A stretch of DNA of 64,000 nucleotides from Thiohalocapsa sp. (GTDB taxonomy: Bacteria; Pseudomonadota; Gammaproteobacteria; Chromatiales; Chromatiaceae), in the NCBI RefSeq assembly GCF_022340605.1, contig NZ_JAJDNQ010000089.1:1-64000 (forward strand), in the 5' to 3' direction. Positions 10,134 to 19,690 of the stretch are shown one piece after another; within the stretch, counting starts at the first letter, position 1, and every line of letters begins with the position of its first letter. The translations under genes and the position numbers were made by a program. Below the pieces are notes generated by a model. It saw nothing but the letters and a program-made list of their open reading frames with translations. It made no database searches and was not told where the DNA came from.

Positions 10134-11024
10134 ATGCCGAAGCAGCAGAAGCCGCCCGGACCAGCCCTCCGAGCGGGCGACCACAAGGCAGCCAGTCCGT
10201 CCAGCGGGGCGGGGGCGCAGCCCGCCAAGCCCCCGCTCAACGTCGCGGGCCAGGTCTGGCTCAACGTCGACGAGGTGGCCTTCCTCGGCGAGGAGCGCAT
10301 CGCGCTGCTGGAGCAGATCGACGCGCGCGGCTCCATCACCCAGGCGGCGAAGGCCGCCGGGGTCAGCTACAAAGCCGCCTGGGACGCCGTGGACGCCATC
10401 AACAACGTCGCGCCGGCCCCGGTGGTGACCACGGCCACGGGCGGGCGCGGCGGCGGCGGCGCCCGGCTCACCGACGAGGGCCGGCGGCTCATCGCCGCCT
10501 ACCGCACCATCGCCGCGGAGTATCAGCGCTTCCTCGCCGGCGTCAACGCCGCCCTCGGCGACTCCGGCGCGGCGCTGGACGTGCTGCGGCGGCTGGCGCT
10601 GCGCACCAGCGCGCGCAACCACTTTATGGGCCGCGTCGCCGCGGTCACCGCGCGCCCCGTGGACGCGGAGGTGCAGATCGCACTCCCCGGCGGGCAGCGC
10701 ATTGTCGCCGGCATCACCAACGAGAGCGTCGAGTGCCTGGGTCTCAAGCCCGGGCGCGACGTCTGGGCGCTGGTCAAGGCCGTGGCCATCGCCATCGCCC
10801 CGGCGCCGCAGGAGCCGGCACCCGGCACCAACACGCTCTGCGGCACGGTGCAGCGCATCACCCGCAGCGACGGCCCGGCCGAGGTGGTGATCGCCCTCGA
10901 GGGCGGCGTAACGGTGTGCGGCGTCATCGACGCGAGCCAACTCGAGCCGCTCGGTATCGAGGAGCAGGGACCGGCCTGCGCCGTCTTCTCCACCACGAGC
11001 GTCATCGTCGGCGTCGACGACTGA
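10134..11024 (+). CDS. ModE-like regulator: winged HTH plus TOBE/Mop domains (copy 1)
   Basis: EERIALLEQIDARGSITQAAKAAGVSYKAAWDAVDAINN (ModE HTH) and LRTSARNHFMGRVAAVTARPVDAEVQIALPGGQ (Mop). Confidence 0.88.
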   Translation: MPKQQKPPGPALRAGDHKAASPSSGAGAQPAKPPLNVAGQVWLNVDEVAFLGEERIALLEQIDARGSITQAAKAAGVSYKAAWDAVDAINNVAPAPVVTTATGGRGGGGARLTDEGRRLIAAYRTIAAEYQRFLAGVNAALGDSGAALDVLRRLALRTSARNHFMGRVAAVTARPVDAEVQIALPGGQRIVAGITNESVECLGLKPGRDVWALVKAVAIAIAPAPQEPAPGTNTLCGTVQRITRSDGPAEVVIALEGGVTVCGVIDASQLEPLGIEEQGPACAVFSTTSVIVGVDD

Positions 11025-11433
11025 GTCGGTTTGACGACGTAGCGGCGCGCTTTGTCACCTTTCCGCCCGCGCATCCCGCGCCCCCTTTCCCAACCGCATC
11101 GGGTCGCCGCCGGCGCTGCGCGCCACCGCACAGGCCGCACGCAGCCCGCGCCGGCCGGCGCTTGCGCATAGGCCAGCGGCCCTTGGCGGGGCCGTGCGCC
11201 GGCATGCGCACAGGCCCCGCGGTCCTAAGCCCAACAAGGCACCAATTCTGCTTATCAAATAACGGTGCACCTCAAAATGGTGGCACAGATCTCTGACCAC
11301 AAATTTTCTGACTGAGCGATCCGATGCGAAATACATCAATGTATACAGCGCTCATCCATCCATCGGCCGGCATCAGGCCGATAGGGCGGCAAGCCGCCGT
11401 CGCGCCTTACCACGGCGGGCGAGGGAGGATCGC

Positions 11434-11853
11434 ATGGTGACGAGCCCATCCTGCATCTATGGGGAGTCAAAGCGTGACGGCACCGGTCAACGAGACTGCT
11501 CGCCGCGCTGGCGCGAGCGGCTGCCGCCCTTGTGGCACGGCCGGGTGGTGGAGCCGCGCCGGTTTCGCGTTCACCGCGAGCACGAAATGCCGGCGCGGCA
11601 GGCGTTCGGGTACGACGACGCCGGCAGGCGCTGCTTCCACGCCTACGACTATCGCCTGATCGAGCCGCGCCTGGACGACGACGCCGGCCTCTGCGCCGCC
11701 CTGGTCTACGCCGAGTCGCTGCGCGCCTGGCGCCTGCACGACGGCCGCTGGCTGGTGAGCCTGCGGCAATGGCCCGACGGCGACGAGGGCGAGCTCATCG
11801 AGATCATGACGCTGATGAATCACATGCCGGGTCAAGGCATCGGTCAGGGGTAG
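11434..11853 (+). CDS. hypothetical protein in Mo locus
   Basis: 139-aa ORF with RBS-like GGGAGGA upstream; 3' end overlaps convergent modD by about 10 bp. Confidence 0.55.
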   Translation: MVTSPSCIYGESKRDGTGQRDCSPRWRERLPPLWHGRVVEPRRFRVHREHEMPARQAFGYDDAGRRCFHAYDYRLIEPRLDDDAGLCAALVYAESLRAWRLHDGRWLVSLRQWPDGDEGELIEIMTLMNHMPGQGIGQG

Positions 11854-12692
11854 AATCGCACCTGCACGTCCCGCGGCGGCGCCAGGTGCGGCGCCGTCGT
11901 TACCAGCAGCCGGGCGCCGGCGCGGGCATAGTCCTCGGCGTTCTTGGCATTGACACCGCCAGCGGCGCCGACGACGGCACCGGAGCCGCACGCGGCAAGC
12001 GCAGCGGCGGTCTCGGCCACCTGCCCCGGCGTGAACTTCTCCAGTTGCAGCACATCCGCGTCGGCCCAAGTCAGCGCTTCCTCGGGGTTTGCCACCTCGA
12101 CGACAACGCACTTCTCCGGGCACAGCCGGCGCAGTCGCGCAAGGCTTGCAGCCGGCGGCTCGCCGCCCAAGAACTGGCGGTGCTCGGCGAAGACCAGCAG
12201 CGTTTCGGACAGGCCGTTGCGGTGCATCACGGCGCCACCGGCCTTGAATGCCTTCACCGCCAGCTTGCGGTTGCCGGGCACGTTCTTGCGCGTACCGGCG
12301 ACCATGGCGTCCGGGTGTCCGCGACGGGCAGCGGCGACGATGGCCGCGGCGCTGCTGGCGATACCGCCGCACCACTCCATCAGCGTCTGCGCCGTCTTCC
12401 AGCCGCGGTGCAGGGCGCCGGCGCTGCCACGCGCCTCGAGCAGCAGGGTCTCCGGCGCCGCGTCCGCGCCGGAGGCGACCGTCGGCGCGGCCTCGGCGCC
12501 GCAGAGCTGGAACAGCCGCACCGCCTCCTCGACGCCGCAGACGGTCATCGGGTCGCGGGCGAAGAAGCGGATCGTGCCGGGCGCGGCCGCGATGCCGAGC
12601 GACTCCGTGGTGAGGTCGCCGAAGGGCACGTCCTCGGCGAGGAGGGCATGCAGCTCGTGGTCGCCGAGAACGGGTGGAGGGGTTGCGATCAT
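11844..12692 (-). CDS. modD: ModD, NadC-like pyrophosphorylase of molybdate loci
   Basis: Start ATG at 12692; EDVPFGDLTTESLGI, GTRKNVPGNRKLAVKAFKAGGAVMHRNGLSETLLVF, LQLEKFTPGQV. Confidence 0.87.
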   Translation of the reverse strand: MIATPPPVLGDHELHALLAEDVPFGDLTTESLGIAAAPGTIRFFARDPMTVCGVEEAVRLFQLCGAEAAPTVASGADAAPETLLLEARGSAGALHRGWKTAQTLMEWCGGIASSAAAIVAAARRGHPDAMVAGTRKNVPGNRKLAVKAFKAGGAVMHRNGLSETLLVFAEHRQFLGGEPPAASLARLRRLCPEKCVVVEVANPEEALTWADADVLQLEKFTPGQVAETAAALAACGSGAVVGAAGGVNAKNAEDYARAGARLLVTTAPHLAPPRDVQVRFYP

Positions 12693-12857
12693 GGATACCT
12701 CTTGACTCGCATTGAGCTCCGCGCAGCATGGACAGGCGCGGACACGGGGGTAACGACGGTGCGCAAGCAAATGCCGCGCCGAGTCGTCCCGGGCGACACT
12801 GATTGTTGACGGCGCCGAAGATCGCTCAGCGGCGCCAAATGGTTGTCGTGGAGTCAC

Positions 12858-12960
12858 GTTTTTCGTTGTCGTTGCAGTTGTCGTCGTCGCTATCGCTATC
12901 GCTATCGTTGTCGTTGTCGTTGCTGTAATCGGCTACCCCACCACGACCACGACCACGATC
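12858..12960. repeat. GTTGTC-type imperfect microsatellite / inverted repeat
   Basis: cgttgtcgttgcagttgtcgtcgtcgctatcgctatcgctatcgttgtcgttgtcgttgctgtaatcgg...accacgaccacgaccacgatcg. Confidence 0.75.
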
Positions 12961-13029
12961 GCTGTTCGGCTTGCGAAAGCGATGATCATCACCCGTCGGT
13001 CTGAGGCGAAGCCTCGGCAGAGATCCGGC

Positions 13030-13130
13030 AAGTATTCGGTGTACGCCGGCTTATCGCAGCGTAACCCGACGATGAACCTCGGTAACCCATTGATTGTCGG
13101 GTTACGCTCTCGCTAACCCGACGATGCTAG
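13030..13130. repeat. element A copy 2 (inverted orientation)
   Basis: AAGTATTCGGTGTA then cgcagcgtaacccgac...tcgggttacgctctcgctaacccga. Confidence 0.65.
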
Positions 13131-13221
13131 TCCGGCGACGTGAGGGCTCCGCTACCGGTCGTTGCCCGTGTCGCCCTGGAGAACGACACGCGCTGGCGGC
13201 GGGCGGAGACTGTCGACCGGA

Positions 13222-13243
13222 GTGTCGCCCTCCAGGGCGACAC
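13222..13243. repeat. perfect 10-bp-arm hairpin
   Basis: GTGTCGCCCT-CC-AGGGCGACAC. Confidence 0.85.
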
Positions 13244-13672
13244 AACCGCCGCTAGCGCCGACATCTCGAGCAGTCTCGGTAAGGCGACGATTGTCGCGAA
13301 GTCTACGCAACGTGATTACTTTTGTATATTACGCGACACGCTGTACGCTCCACTTCCATGCGCTTCGAGACGGTCAGGGAAGGCTGATGGCGGGTCAAGG
13401 GTTGCAGCGGGCGGCGCGCTCGCGGCGCAAGCGCGTTCGCGGCGATGTCGAGGCGGTCATCCGGGCCCAATGCTCCAGAGGCCGCGAGCCGTCTCATGCC
13501 AGCCATGCGCCTTTGGCGCCGAACGCGCGCGGGGTTGGAGCAACCGATTGCAGGATTGGCCGATTGCAGGATTGGCCGAAGCGTTGGCCGAGCGCCGACC
13601 ACATCGCACCATTTCGGTGCAGCAACCACCGCGCTCGGCCAGCTTCGCTATAGACTAGTGCATATTGCGTGT

Positions 13673-14101
13673 TCAGGCGGGAACGCCGAGAATAACCAAC
13701 GGCGCCTTGATCACGGCCGTAGCCGCAACACCTTCCTTGAGGCCCAGTTCATCGCTCGCCTTGTGCGTGATGGTGGCATGCACCTCGTCGCCGGAGGGCA
13801 GCGCGATGGTGACCTCGGCATTGATGGGGCCGATATCGAGGGCCTTGACGGTGCCCGGGAGACTGTTGCGGGCCGACAGACGCACGCCGGAAGCGTCGGT
13901 CATGACCAGCACGGACGATGCCTTGAACAGCGCGACAGCCTCCGCGCCAGGCTTTAGATTCAAAGACTTGACGCTCGCGTTCGTGACGACGGCAACGATT
14001 TCCTGACCGCCCGGCAGCGCCAACGTCACCTCGGCGTTGATGGCGCCCGGGGTGACGGAGACGACCTTGCCGTGGAATTGGTTGCGCGCGCTGATCTTCA
14101 T
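13673..14101 (-). CDS. di-Mop molybdopterin/molybdate-binding protein (molbindin)
   Basis: Two tandem Mop repeats: MKISARNQFHGKVVSVTPGAINAEVTLALPGGQ and RLSARNSLPGTVKALDIGPINAEVTIALPSGD. Confidence 0.9.
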   Translation of the reverse strand: MKISARNQFHGKVVSVTPGAINAEVTLALPGGQEIVAVVTNASVKSLNLKPGAEAVALFKASSVLVMTDASGVRLSARNSLPGTVKALDIGPINAEVTIALPSGDEVHATITHKASDELGLKEGVAATAVIKAPLVILGVPA

Positions 14102-14251
14102 GCAAATGGCCTCGTTGTCATTGGTTGGTATGGCGCCGCAGCGGACGGAGCCGGCGCGACGAGCACCGAGGCTAAGGTAACCCGCTCGGCAGATACAAGC
14201 TTAGCGCCGGAGGGGGTTGGCCCCTGGTTTGCAGTGCCTTGCGGGCCATGT

Positions 14252-14273
14252 CGTTATATCGTTCGAAATATAG
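14252..14273. promoter_or_regulatory. putative ModE operator
   Basis: CGTTATATCGTTCGAAATATAG: AT-rich dyad matching the general shape of ModE boxes, 8 bp before the modE ATG (14281). Confidence 0.55.
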
Positions 14274-14280
14274 AGCCTCC

Positions 14281-15108
14281 ATGACAACTCCACGCGCGCG
14301 CTCCCCCCGCCTGGTCGGCCGACTCTCGCTGGCCACCGAGCTCGGCGATCTGCTGGGCGACACGCGCATCCGGCTGCTGGAGGCCATCGGCCGCCACGGC
14401 TCCATCGCCCGGGCAGCCAAGGCCGTGCCCATGTCCTACAGGGCGGCCTGGGATGCGCTGGATGCGATGAACAACCTGACCGCACAACCGCTGGTGGAGA
14501 GCTCGATCGGCGGGCGCGACGGTGGCGGCACCCGGCTGACGGCGCACGGCCGCAGGCTGGTGGCCCTCTACCGGGCCGTCGAGCACGAGTACCAGGAGGC
14601 GCTCGATCGCCTGGGCGCACAACTGGATCTGGTGAGCGACGGCGACGAGCACGCCTTCCGGGCACTGCTCAGTCGCATGTCGCTGCACACCAGCGCCCGC
14701 AACCGCTTTGCCGGCACGCTCGTCCAGCTCAGCACCGACCAGGTTGGCGCGCACGCGACGGTGCGGCTCGGCGCCGACACACAGGTCACCGCGCTGCTGA
14801 CGCGCGAGAGCGCCGAGGCGTTCGCGCTCAAGCCGGGCGCCGAGGTGCAGGCCCTGGTCAAGGCCACGGCCGTGATGCTGGGCACGGGCCGGGGGCTGCG
14901 CACGTCGGCGGCAAACCAGCTCTGGGGCGAGGTCAGCCGTATCCGGGAAGGCCCACTGGAGGCCGACGTGACGCTGCGGCTGCCCGGGGACTTGCGCCTC
15001 GCCGCCCTGATCACCCGCGCCGAACTGGAGCAGCTCGACCTGCGGCCCGGCCGCGAGGCATGCGCCGTATTTCAAGCGTCCAGCGTCATTCTGGCGAGCT
15101 GCGCGTAG
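14281..15108 (+). CDS. modE: ModE family transcriptional regulator (copy 2)
   Basis: LLEAIGRHGSIARAAKAVPMSYRAAWDALDAMNN; two Mop/TOBE repeats (LHTSARNRFAGTL, LRTSAANQLWGEV). Confidence 0.88.
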   Translation: MTTPRARSPRLVGRLSLATELGDLLGDTRIRLLEAIGRHGSIARAAKAVPMSYRAAWDALDAMNNLTAQPLVESSIGGRDGGGTRLTAHGRRLVALYRAVEHEYQEALDRLGAQLDLVSDGDEHAFRALLSRMSLHTSARNRFAGTLVQLSTDQVGAHATVRLGADTQVTALLTRESAEAFALKPGAEVQALVKATAVMLGTGRGLRTSAANQLWGEVSRIREGPLEADVTLRLPGDLRLAALITRAELEQLDLRPGREACAVFQASSVILASCA

Positions 15109-15939
<831 letters not shown>

Positions 15940-16025
15940 TACGGAGGACTGGCGCAGCAGTGCACTGAGTGCTCAAAGTGCAGGAGCGGAAAGAGTGCAT
16001 GAAGTGCAAGAGTGCACGCACGGCC

Positions 16026-16113
16026 CTGCACTCCTGCACTCCTGCACGCCTGCACTCCTGCACTCCTGCACTCCTGCACGCCTGCACTCCTGCACGCCTG
16101 CACTCCTGCACGC
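16026..16113. repeat. 8-bp tandem repeat CTGCACTC/CTGCACGC, 11 units
   Basis: Direct reading; terminates at CTGTAAC. Confidence 0.9.
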
Positions 16114-16190
16114 CTGTAACCTTGATCGCGGCGGAGACGCCGCTCCCACATCGGCCCCGGCACTCTGCACTCTGCACTCTGAACTTCGAA

Positions 16191-16868
16191 ATGCCCCTAT
16201 CCGAAACCGACCTCGAAGCCATCGTCCTGACTCTGGAACTGGCGACGGTCACGACCCTGATCCTGTTCCTCGTCGGCACACCCATCGCCTGGTGGCTGTC
16301 GCGCACCCGCTCGCGCTGGAAGGGACCCATCGGCGCCGTGGTGGCGCTGCCGCTGGTGCTGCCGCCGTCGGTGCTGGGCTTCTATCTCCTGGTGACACTG
16401 GGGCCGAACGGCCCCGTGGGCTGGCTCACCCAAACCCTCGGCATCGGCCTCCTGCCCTTCACCTTCTGGGGGCTGGTGGTGGGCTCGGTGCTCTATTCCC
16501 TTCCCTTCATGGTGCAGCCGGTGCAGAACGCCTTCGAGGCCATCGGCGAGCGGCCGCTGGAGGCGGCCGCGACCCTGCGCGCGTCGCCACTGGACCGCTT
16601 CTTCACCGTGGCGCTGCCGCTGTCGCTGCCGGGCTTCGTCACCGCCGGTATCCTCACCTTCGCGCACACCGTTGGCGAGTTCGGTGTAGTGCTGATGATC
16701 GGCGGCAACATCCCGGGCGTGACTCGGGTCGCGTCGGTGCAGATCTACGACTATGTGGAGGCGCTGGAGTACGGCGAGGCGCACCGCCTGGCAGCGGTGC
16801 TACTGGTGTTCTCGTTCCTGGTGCTGCTGGCGCTCTACTCCTGGCGGCCGGACCACACACGGAAATGA
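16191..16868 (+). CDS. modB: molybdate ABC transporter permease
   Basis: ATG at 16191 ([22 protein letters not shown]); [32 protein letters not shown]. Confidence 0.93.
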   Translation: MPLSETDLEAIVLTLELATVTTLILFLVGTPIAWWLSRTRSRWKGPIGAVVALPLVLPPSVLGFYLLVTLGPNGPVGWLTQTLGIGLLPFTFWGLVVGSVLYSLPFMVQPVQNAFEAIGERPLEAAATLRASPLDRFFTVALPLSLPGFVTAGILTFAHTVGEFGVVLMIGGNIPGVTRVASVQIYDYVEALEYGEAHRLAAVLLVFSFLVLLALYSWRPDHTRK

Positions 16869-17968
16869 CCATGGCCAAGCCCGGCATCCAAGCCCGCGTC
16901 CGCGTCCAGTGGCCCGGCTTCGCGCTGGACGTGGACGAGCGCCTGCCCGGCCTGGGCGTTACGGCGCTGTTCGGCCACTCCGGCTCCGGCAAGACCACGC
17001 TGCTGCGCTGCATCGCCGGGCTGGAGCACGCGGCCGCGGGCGAGATCCGGTTCAACGGCGAGACCTGGCAGGACGCCAGCACCTGGGTGCCCACGCACCG
17101 CCGCCCCATCGGCTACGTGTTCCAGGAAGCGAGCCTGTTCCCCCACCTGACGGTGCTGAGCAACCTGCGCTATGGACAGAAACGCAGCCAGGCCAAGGGC
17201 CAAGGCCAAGATGCAAGGGAAGCCAGGTTCAGCCTGGAGCACGCCATCGAGCTGCTTGGCATCGGCCACCTGCTAAAGCGCCGACCGGCGTCGCTCTCCG
17301 GCGGCGAGCGCCAGCGCGTCGGCATCGCCCGCGCGCTGGCGGTGAGCCCGCGGCTGCTGCTTATGGACGAGCCGCTGGCGGCGCTGGACCTGGCGCGCAA
17401 GCAGGAGATCCTGCCGTACCTGGAGCGTCTGCACGACGATCTGGAAATCCCGGTGCTCTACGTGAGCCACGCCCCGGACGAGGTCGCGCGGCTCGCCGAC
17501 CACTTGGTGGTAATGGACGCGGGCCGGGTGCTGGCGAGCGGCCCGCTGAACCAGATCCTGTCGCGGCTGGACCTGCCGATTCGCCTGGGCGAGGACGCGG
17601 GCGTGGTGCTCGACGGCCGGGTGGCCGAGCGCGACGAGCGCTGGCACCTGCTGCGGGTCGCCTGCTGCAGCGCGAGCCTCTGGGTGCGCGACAGCGGTGC
17701 CGCCATTGGCGACCACGCGCGCATCCGCATCCTGGCGCGCGACGTCAGCATCGCCCACGAACCCAAGACCGGCACCAGCATCCTCAACACCCTGCCCGCC
17801 CGCGTGCTATCGCTCGGCAACGACGCCCATCCGGCGCTGTCGCTGGTGAAGCTGGACGTGGCCGGCTCCCCGGTGCTCGCCCGCGTCACCCACCGCTCCG
17901 CCGAGCAGTTGGGCCTCGCGCCCGGCATGACCGTCTGGATTCAGATCAAGGCTGTGGCTTTGTTGTGA
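16865..17968 (+). CDS. modC: molybdate ABC transporter ATP-binding protein
   Basis: ATG at 16865 overlapping the modB stop (ATGA); Walker [26 protein letters not shown]-terminal TOBE. Confidence 0.93.
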   Translation: MTMAKPGIQARVRVQWPGFALDVDERLPGLGVTALFGHSGSGKTTLLRCIAGLEHAAAGEIRFNGETWQDASTWVPTHRRPIGYVFQEASLFPHLTVLSNLRYGQKRSQAKGQGQDAREARFSLEHAIELLGIGHLLKRRPASLSGGERQRVGIARALAVSPRLLLMDEPLAALDLARKQEILPYLERLHDDLEIPVLYVSHAPDEVARLADHLVVMDAGRVLASGPLNQILSRLDLPIRLGEDAGVVLDGRVAERDERWHLLRVACCSASLWVRDSGAAIGDHARIRILARDVSIAHEPKTGTSILNTLPARVLSLGNDAHPALSLVKLDVAGSPVLARVTHRSAEQLGLAPGMTVWIQIKAVALL

Positions 17969-18024
17969 GCTCAGCGGATCCCGGCACCGAGCCTGCCGCT
18001 CCCATATAACGCCACGACAAACGA

Positions 18025-18057
18025 AAAGGGCCAGCCCGAAGGTCGAGCTGGCCCTTT
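18025..18057 (-). terminator. intrinsic (probably bidirectional) terminator between modC and tRNA-Pro
   Basis: AAAGGGCCAGC-cgaaggtcga-GCTGGCCCTTT. Confidence 0.75.
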
Positions 18058-18071
18058 GCGTTGGCTTGAAT

Positions 18072-18148
18072 TGGTCGGGGTGAAAGGATTCGAACCTTCG
18101 ACCCCTGCCTCCCGAAGACAGTGCTCTACCAGGCTGAGCTACACCCCG
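18072..18148 (-). tRNA. tRNA-Pro (anticodon CGG)
   Basis: Reverse strand CGGGGTGTAGCTCAGCCTGGTAGAGCACTGTCTTCGGGAGGCAGGGGTCGAAGGTTCGAATCCTTTCACCCCGACCA folds as a cloverleaf, anticodon loop TTCGGGA, encoded CCA. Confidence 0.95.
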
Positions 18149-18314
18149 ATTGTGTCGTGCGATTGTCTAGCGCGCGTGCCGGCCGCCATGGAGCCGAACG
18201 CGTTTTCTTGCCGCTCCGCGGCGTCTTCAGTTCCGTTGTGATCGAAGGCGGCCGGGAACCGCTTTCAATCTTATCGCCTGCACCCGCTCCAGAGTGAAGA
18301 GGGGCGGCGTCCGG

Positions 18315-19283
18315 TCAGTAACGCCTAGCCACCGCGAAGTCCGCCGTGGCCAGCAGTGCGCGCTTCGCGTCCGAGTCCGGCAGGACGTCGAGGGCCTCGT
18401 GGGCGAGCTGCGCATGCCGCTTGGCAAGCTGCGCAGTGTATGACAAAGCGTCGGTTTCGACAATGGCTGAAACGACATCGCCGATGCGCTCGCGCCCGCC
18501 TTCCTCGATGACTTTGCGCAGCATGTTCCGCTGCGCCTCGCTGCCGACGGCCATGGCGCGGATCAGCGGCAGGGTTGGCTTGCCCTCTTCGAGGTCGTCG
18601 CCGATGTGCTTGCCGATGGTCTCGCTGTCTGAGTCGTAGTCCAGCGCGTCGTCCACCAGTTGGAAGGCGACGCCCAAGTGCATGCCGTAGGCGGCGAGCC
18701 GGTCCTCCACGTCCTGCGGGGCCTCCGACAGCACGGCGCCAAGCCGGGTGCCGGCCTCGAACAGGGTCGCGGTCTTGCGCTCGATGACCTCCATGTAGCG
18801 CGCCTCGTCGGTGTCCGGGTCGTGGGTGTTCAGCAGTTGCAGCACCTCGCCCTCGGCGATGCGGTTGGTGGCGTGCGAGAGCACGTCCATGACCCGCATG
18901 ATGCCGACGTCCACCATCATCTCGAAGGCGCGCGAGTACAGGAAATCGCCCACCAGCACACTCGCCTCGTTGCCCCAGACGGCGTTGGCGGTGTCGCGAT
19001 TGCGGCGCAGCTCGGAGCCGTCGACCACATCGTCGTGCAACAGCGTCGCGGTGTGGATGAACTCGATGATGGCGGCCATGTCGATGTGGCGCGCGCCGCC
19101 GTAGCCGCAGGCGCGCGCCGCCAGCAGCACCAGCAGCGGGCGCAGCCGCTTGCCGCCACTACCCACGATGTAGTGGCCGATCTGGTTTATAAGCACCACG
19201 TTGGACTGCAGGCGCTGAAGGATCAGCTCGTCGACTGCCTGGAGATCGTCGGTAACAGGTGCCCGAATTGCGGAGAGATCCAT
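18315..19283 (-). CDS. ispB: polyprenyl (octaprenyl) diphosphate synthase
   Basis: FIHTATLLHDDVVD (FARM), FQLVDDALDYDSD (SARM), GGKRLRPLLVLLAA. Confidence 0.93.
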   Translation of the reverse strand: MDLSAIRAPVTDDLQAVDELILQRLQSNVVLINQIGHYIVGSGGKRLRPLLVLLAARACGYGGARHIDMAAIIEFIHTATLLHDDVVDGSELRRNRDTANAVWGNEASVLVGDFLYSRAFEMMVDVGIMRVMDVLSHATNRIAEGEVLQLLNTHDPDTDEARYMEVIERKTATLFEAGTRLGAVLSEAPQDVEDRLAAYGMHLGVAFQLVDDALDYDSDSETIGKHIGDDLEEGKPTLPLIRAMAVGSEAQRNMLRKVIEEGGRERIGDVVSAIVETDALSYTAQLAKRHAQLAHEALDVLPDSDAKRALLATADFAVARRY

Positions 19284-19690
19284 GGGCGACTTTGTGCGGT
19301 AAAGAGCCGGCGATGGTATGTGCCGGGCGCCGACACAGTCAAGTTGATGGCGCAATGGGGGGTGCCCGCATGCACCGGGCGGCCGCCCGCTGAGGCGACT
19401 TGGCAAGGCCCGGCCCGGGGAGCATGCCAGCGGTGCGGCGCCAGCCGGGCGCCGGCTTTGGCTTGCCGGCCGGGGGCTTAGCCCGTCGGGCGAGGCCATC
19501 GCCATCGCCGGCGTGCCGTCTGGTTCGCAGCCCGCGACTCGGTACGGGCCGGCCCGGGCCGTTGTCCAACCTGCATCACAGTCTCCGCACGACCGCTTCC
19601 GCTAGCTTGTGATCGAAGACTGGCCGCGCACCTTCTGCGCCTGCCGCCGACCCGCAGGGCCGGCCTCGCTTCAACGACGGAATCTCCCCC

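Noticed and set aside
9012-10940. 642-aa minus ORF as a single protein
   Set aside because: Only the 3' 305 codons (from ATG 9926) are the CPBP protease; the rest is antisense to the ModE-like gene.
13445-13957. 170-aa plus ORF
   Set aside because: Overlaps antisense to the di-Mop gene and non-coding repeats.
16026-16113. CRISPR array
   Set aside because: Pure 8-bp tandem units without spacers; no cas genes in the window.
15969-16868. N-terminal extension of ModB and ModC ORFs with LHSCTPAL repeats
   Set aside because: Generated by the 8-bp tandem array and the upstream frame; real starts are 16191 (modB) and 16865 (modC).
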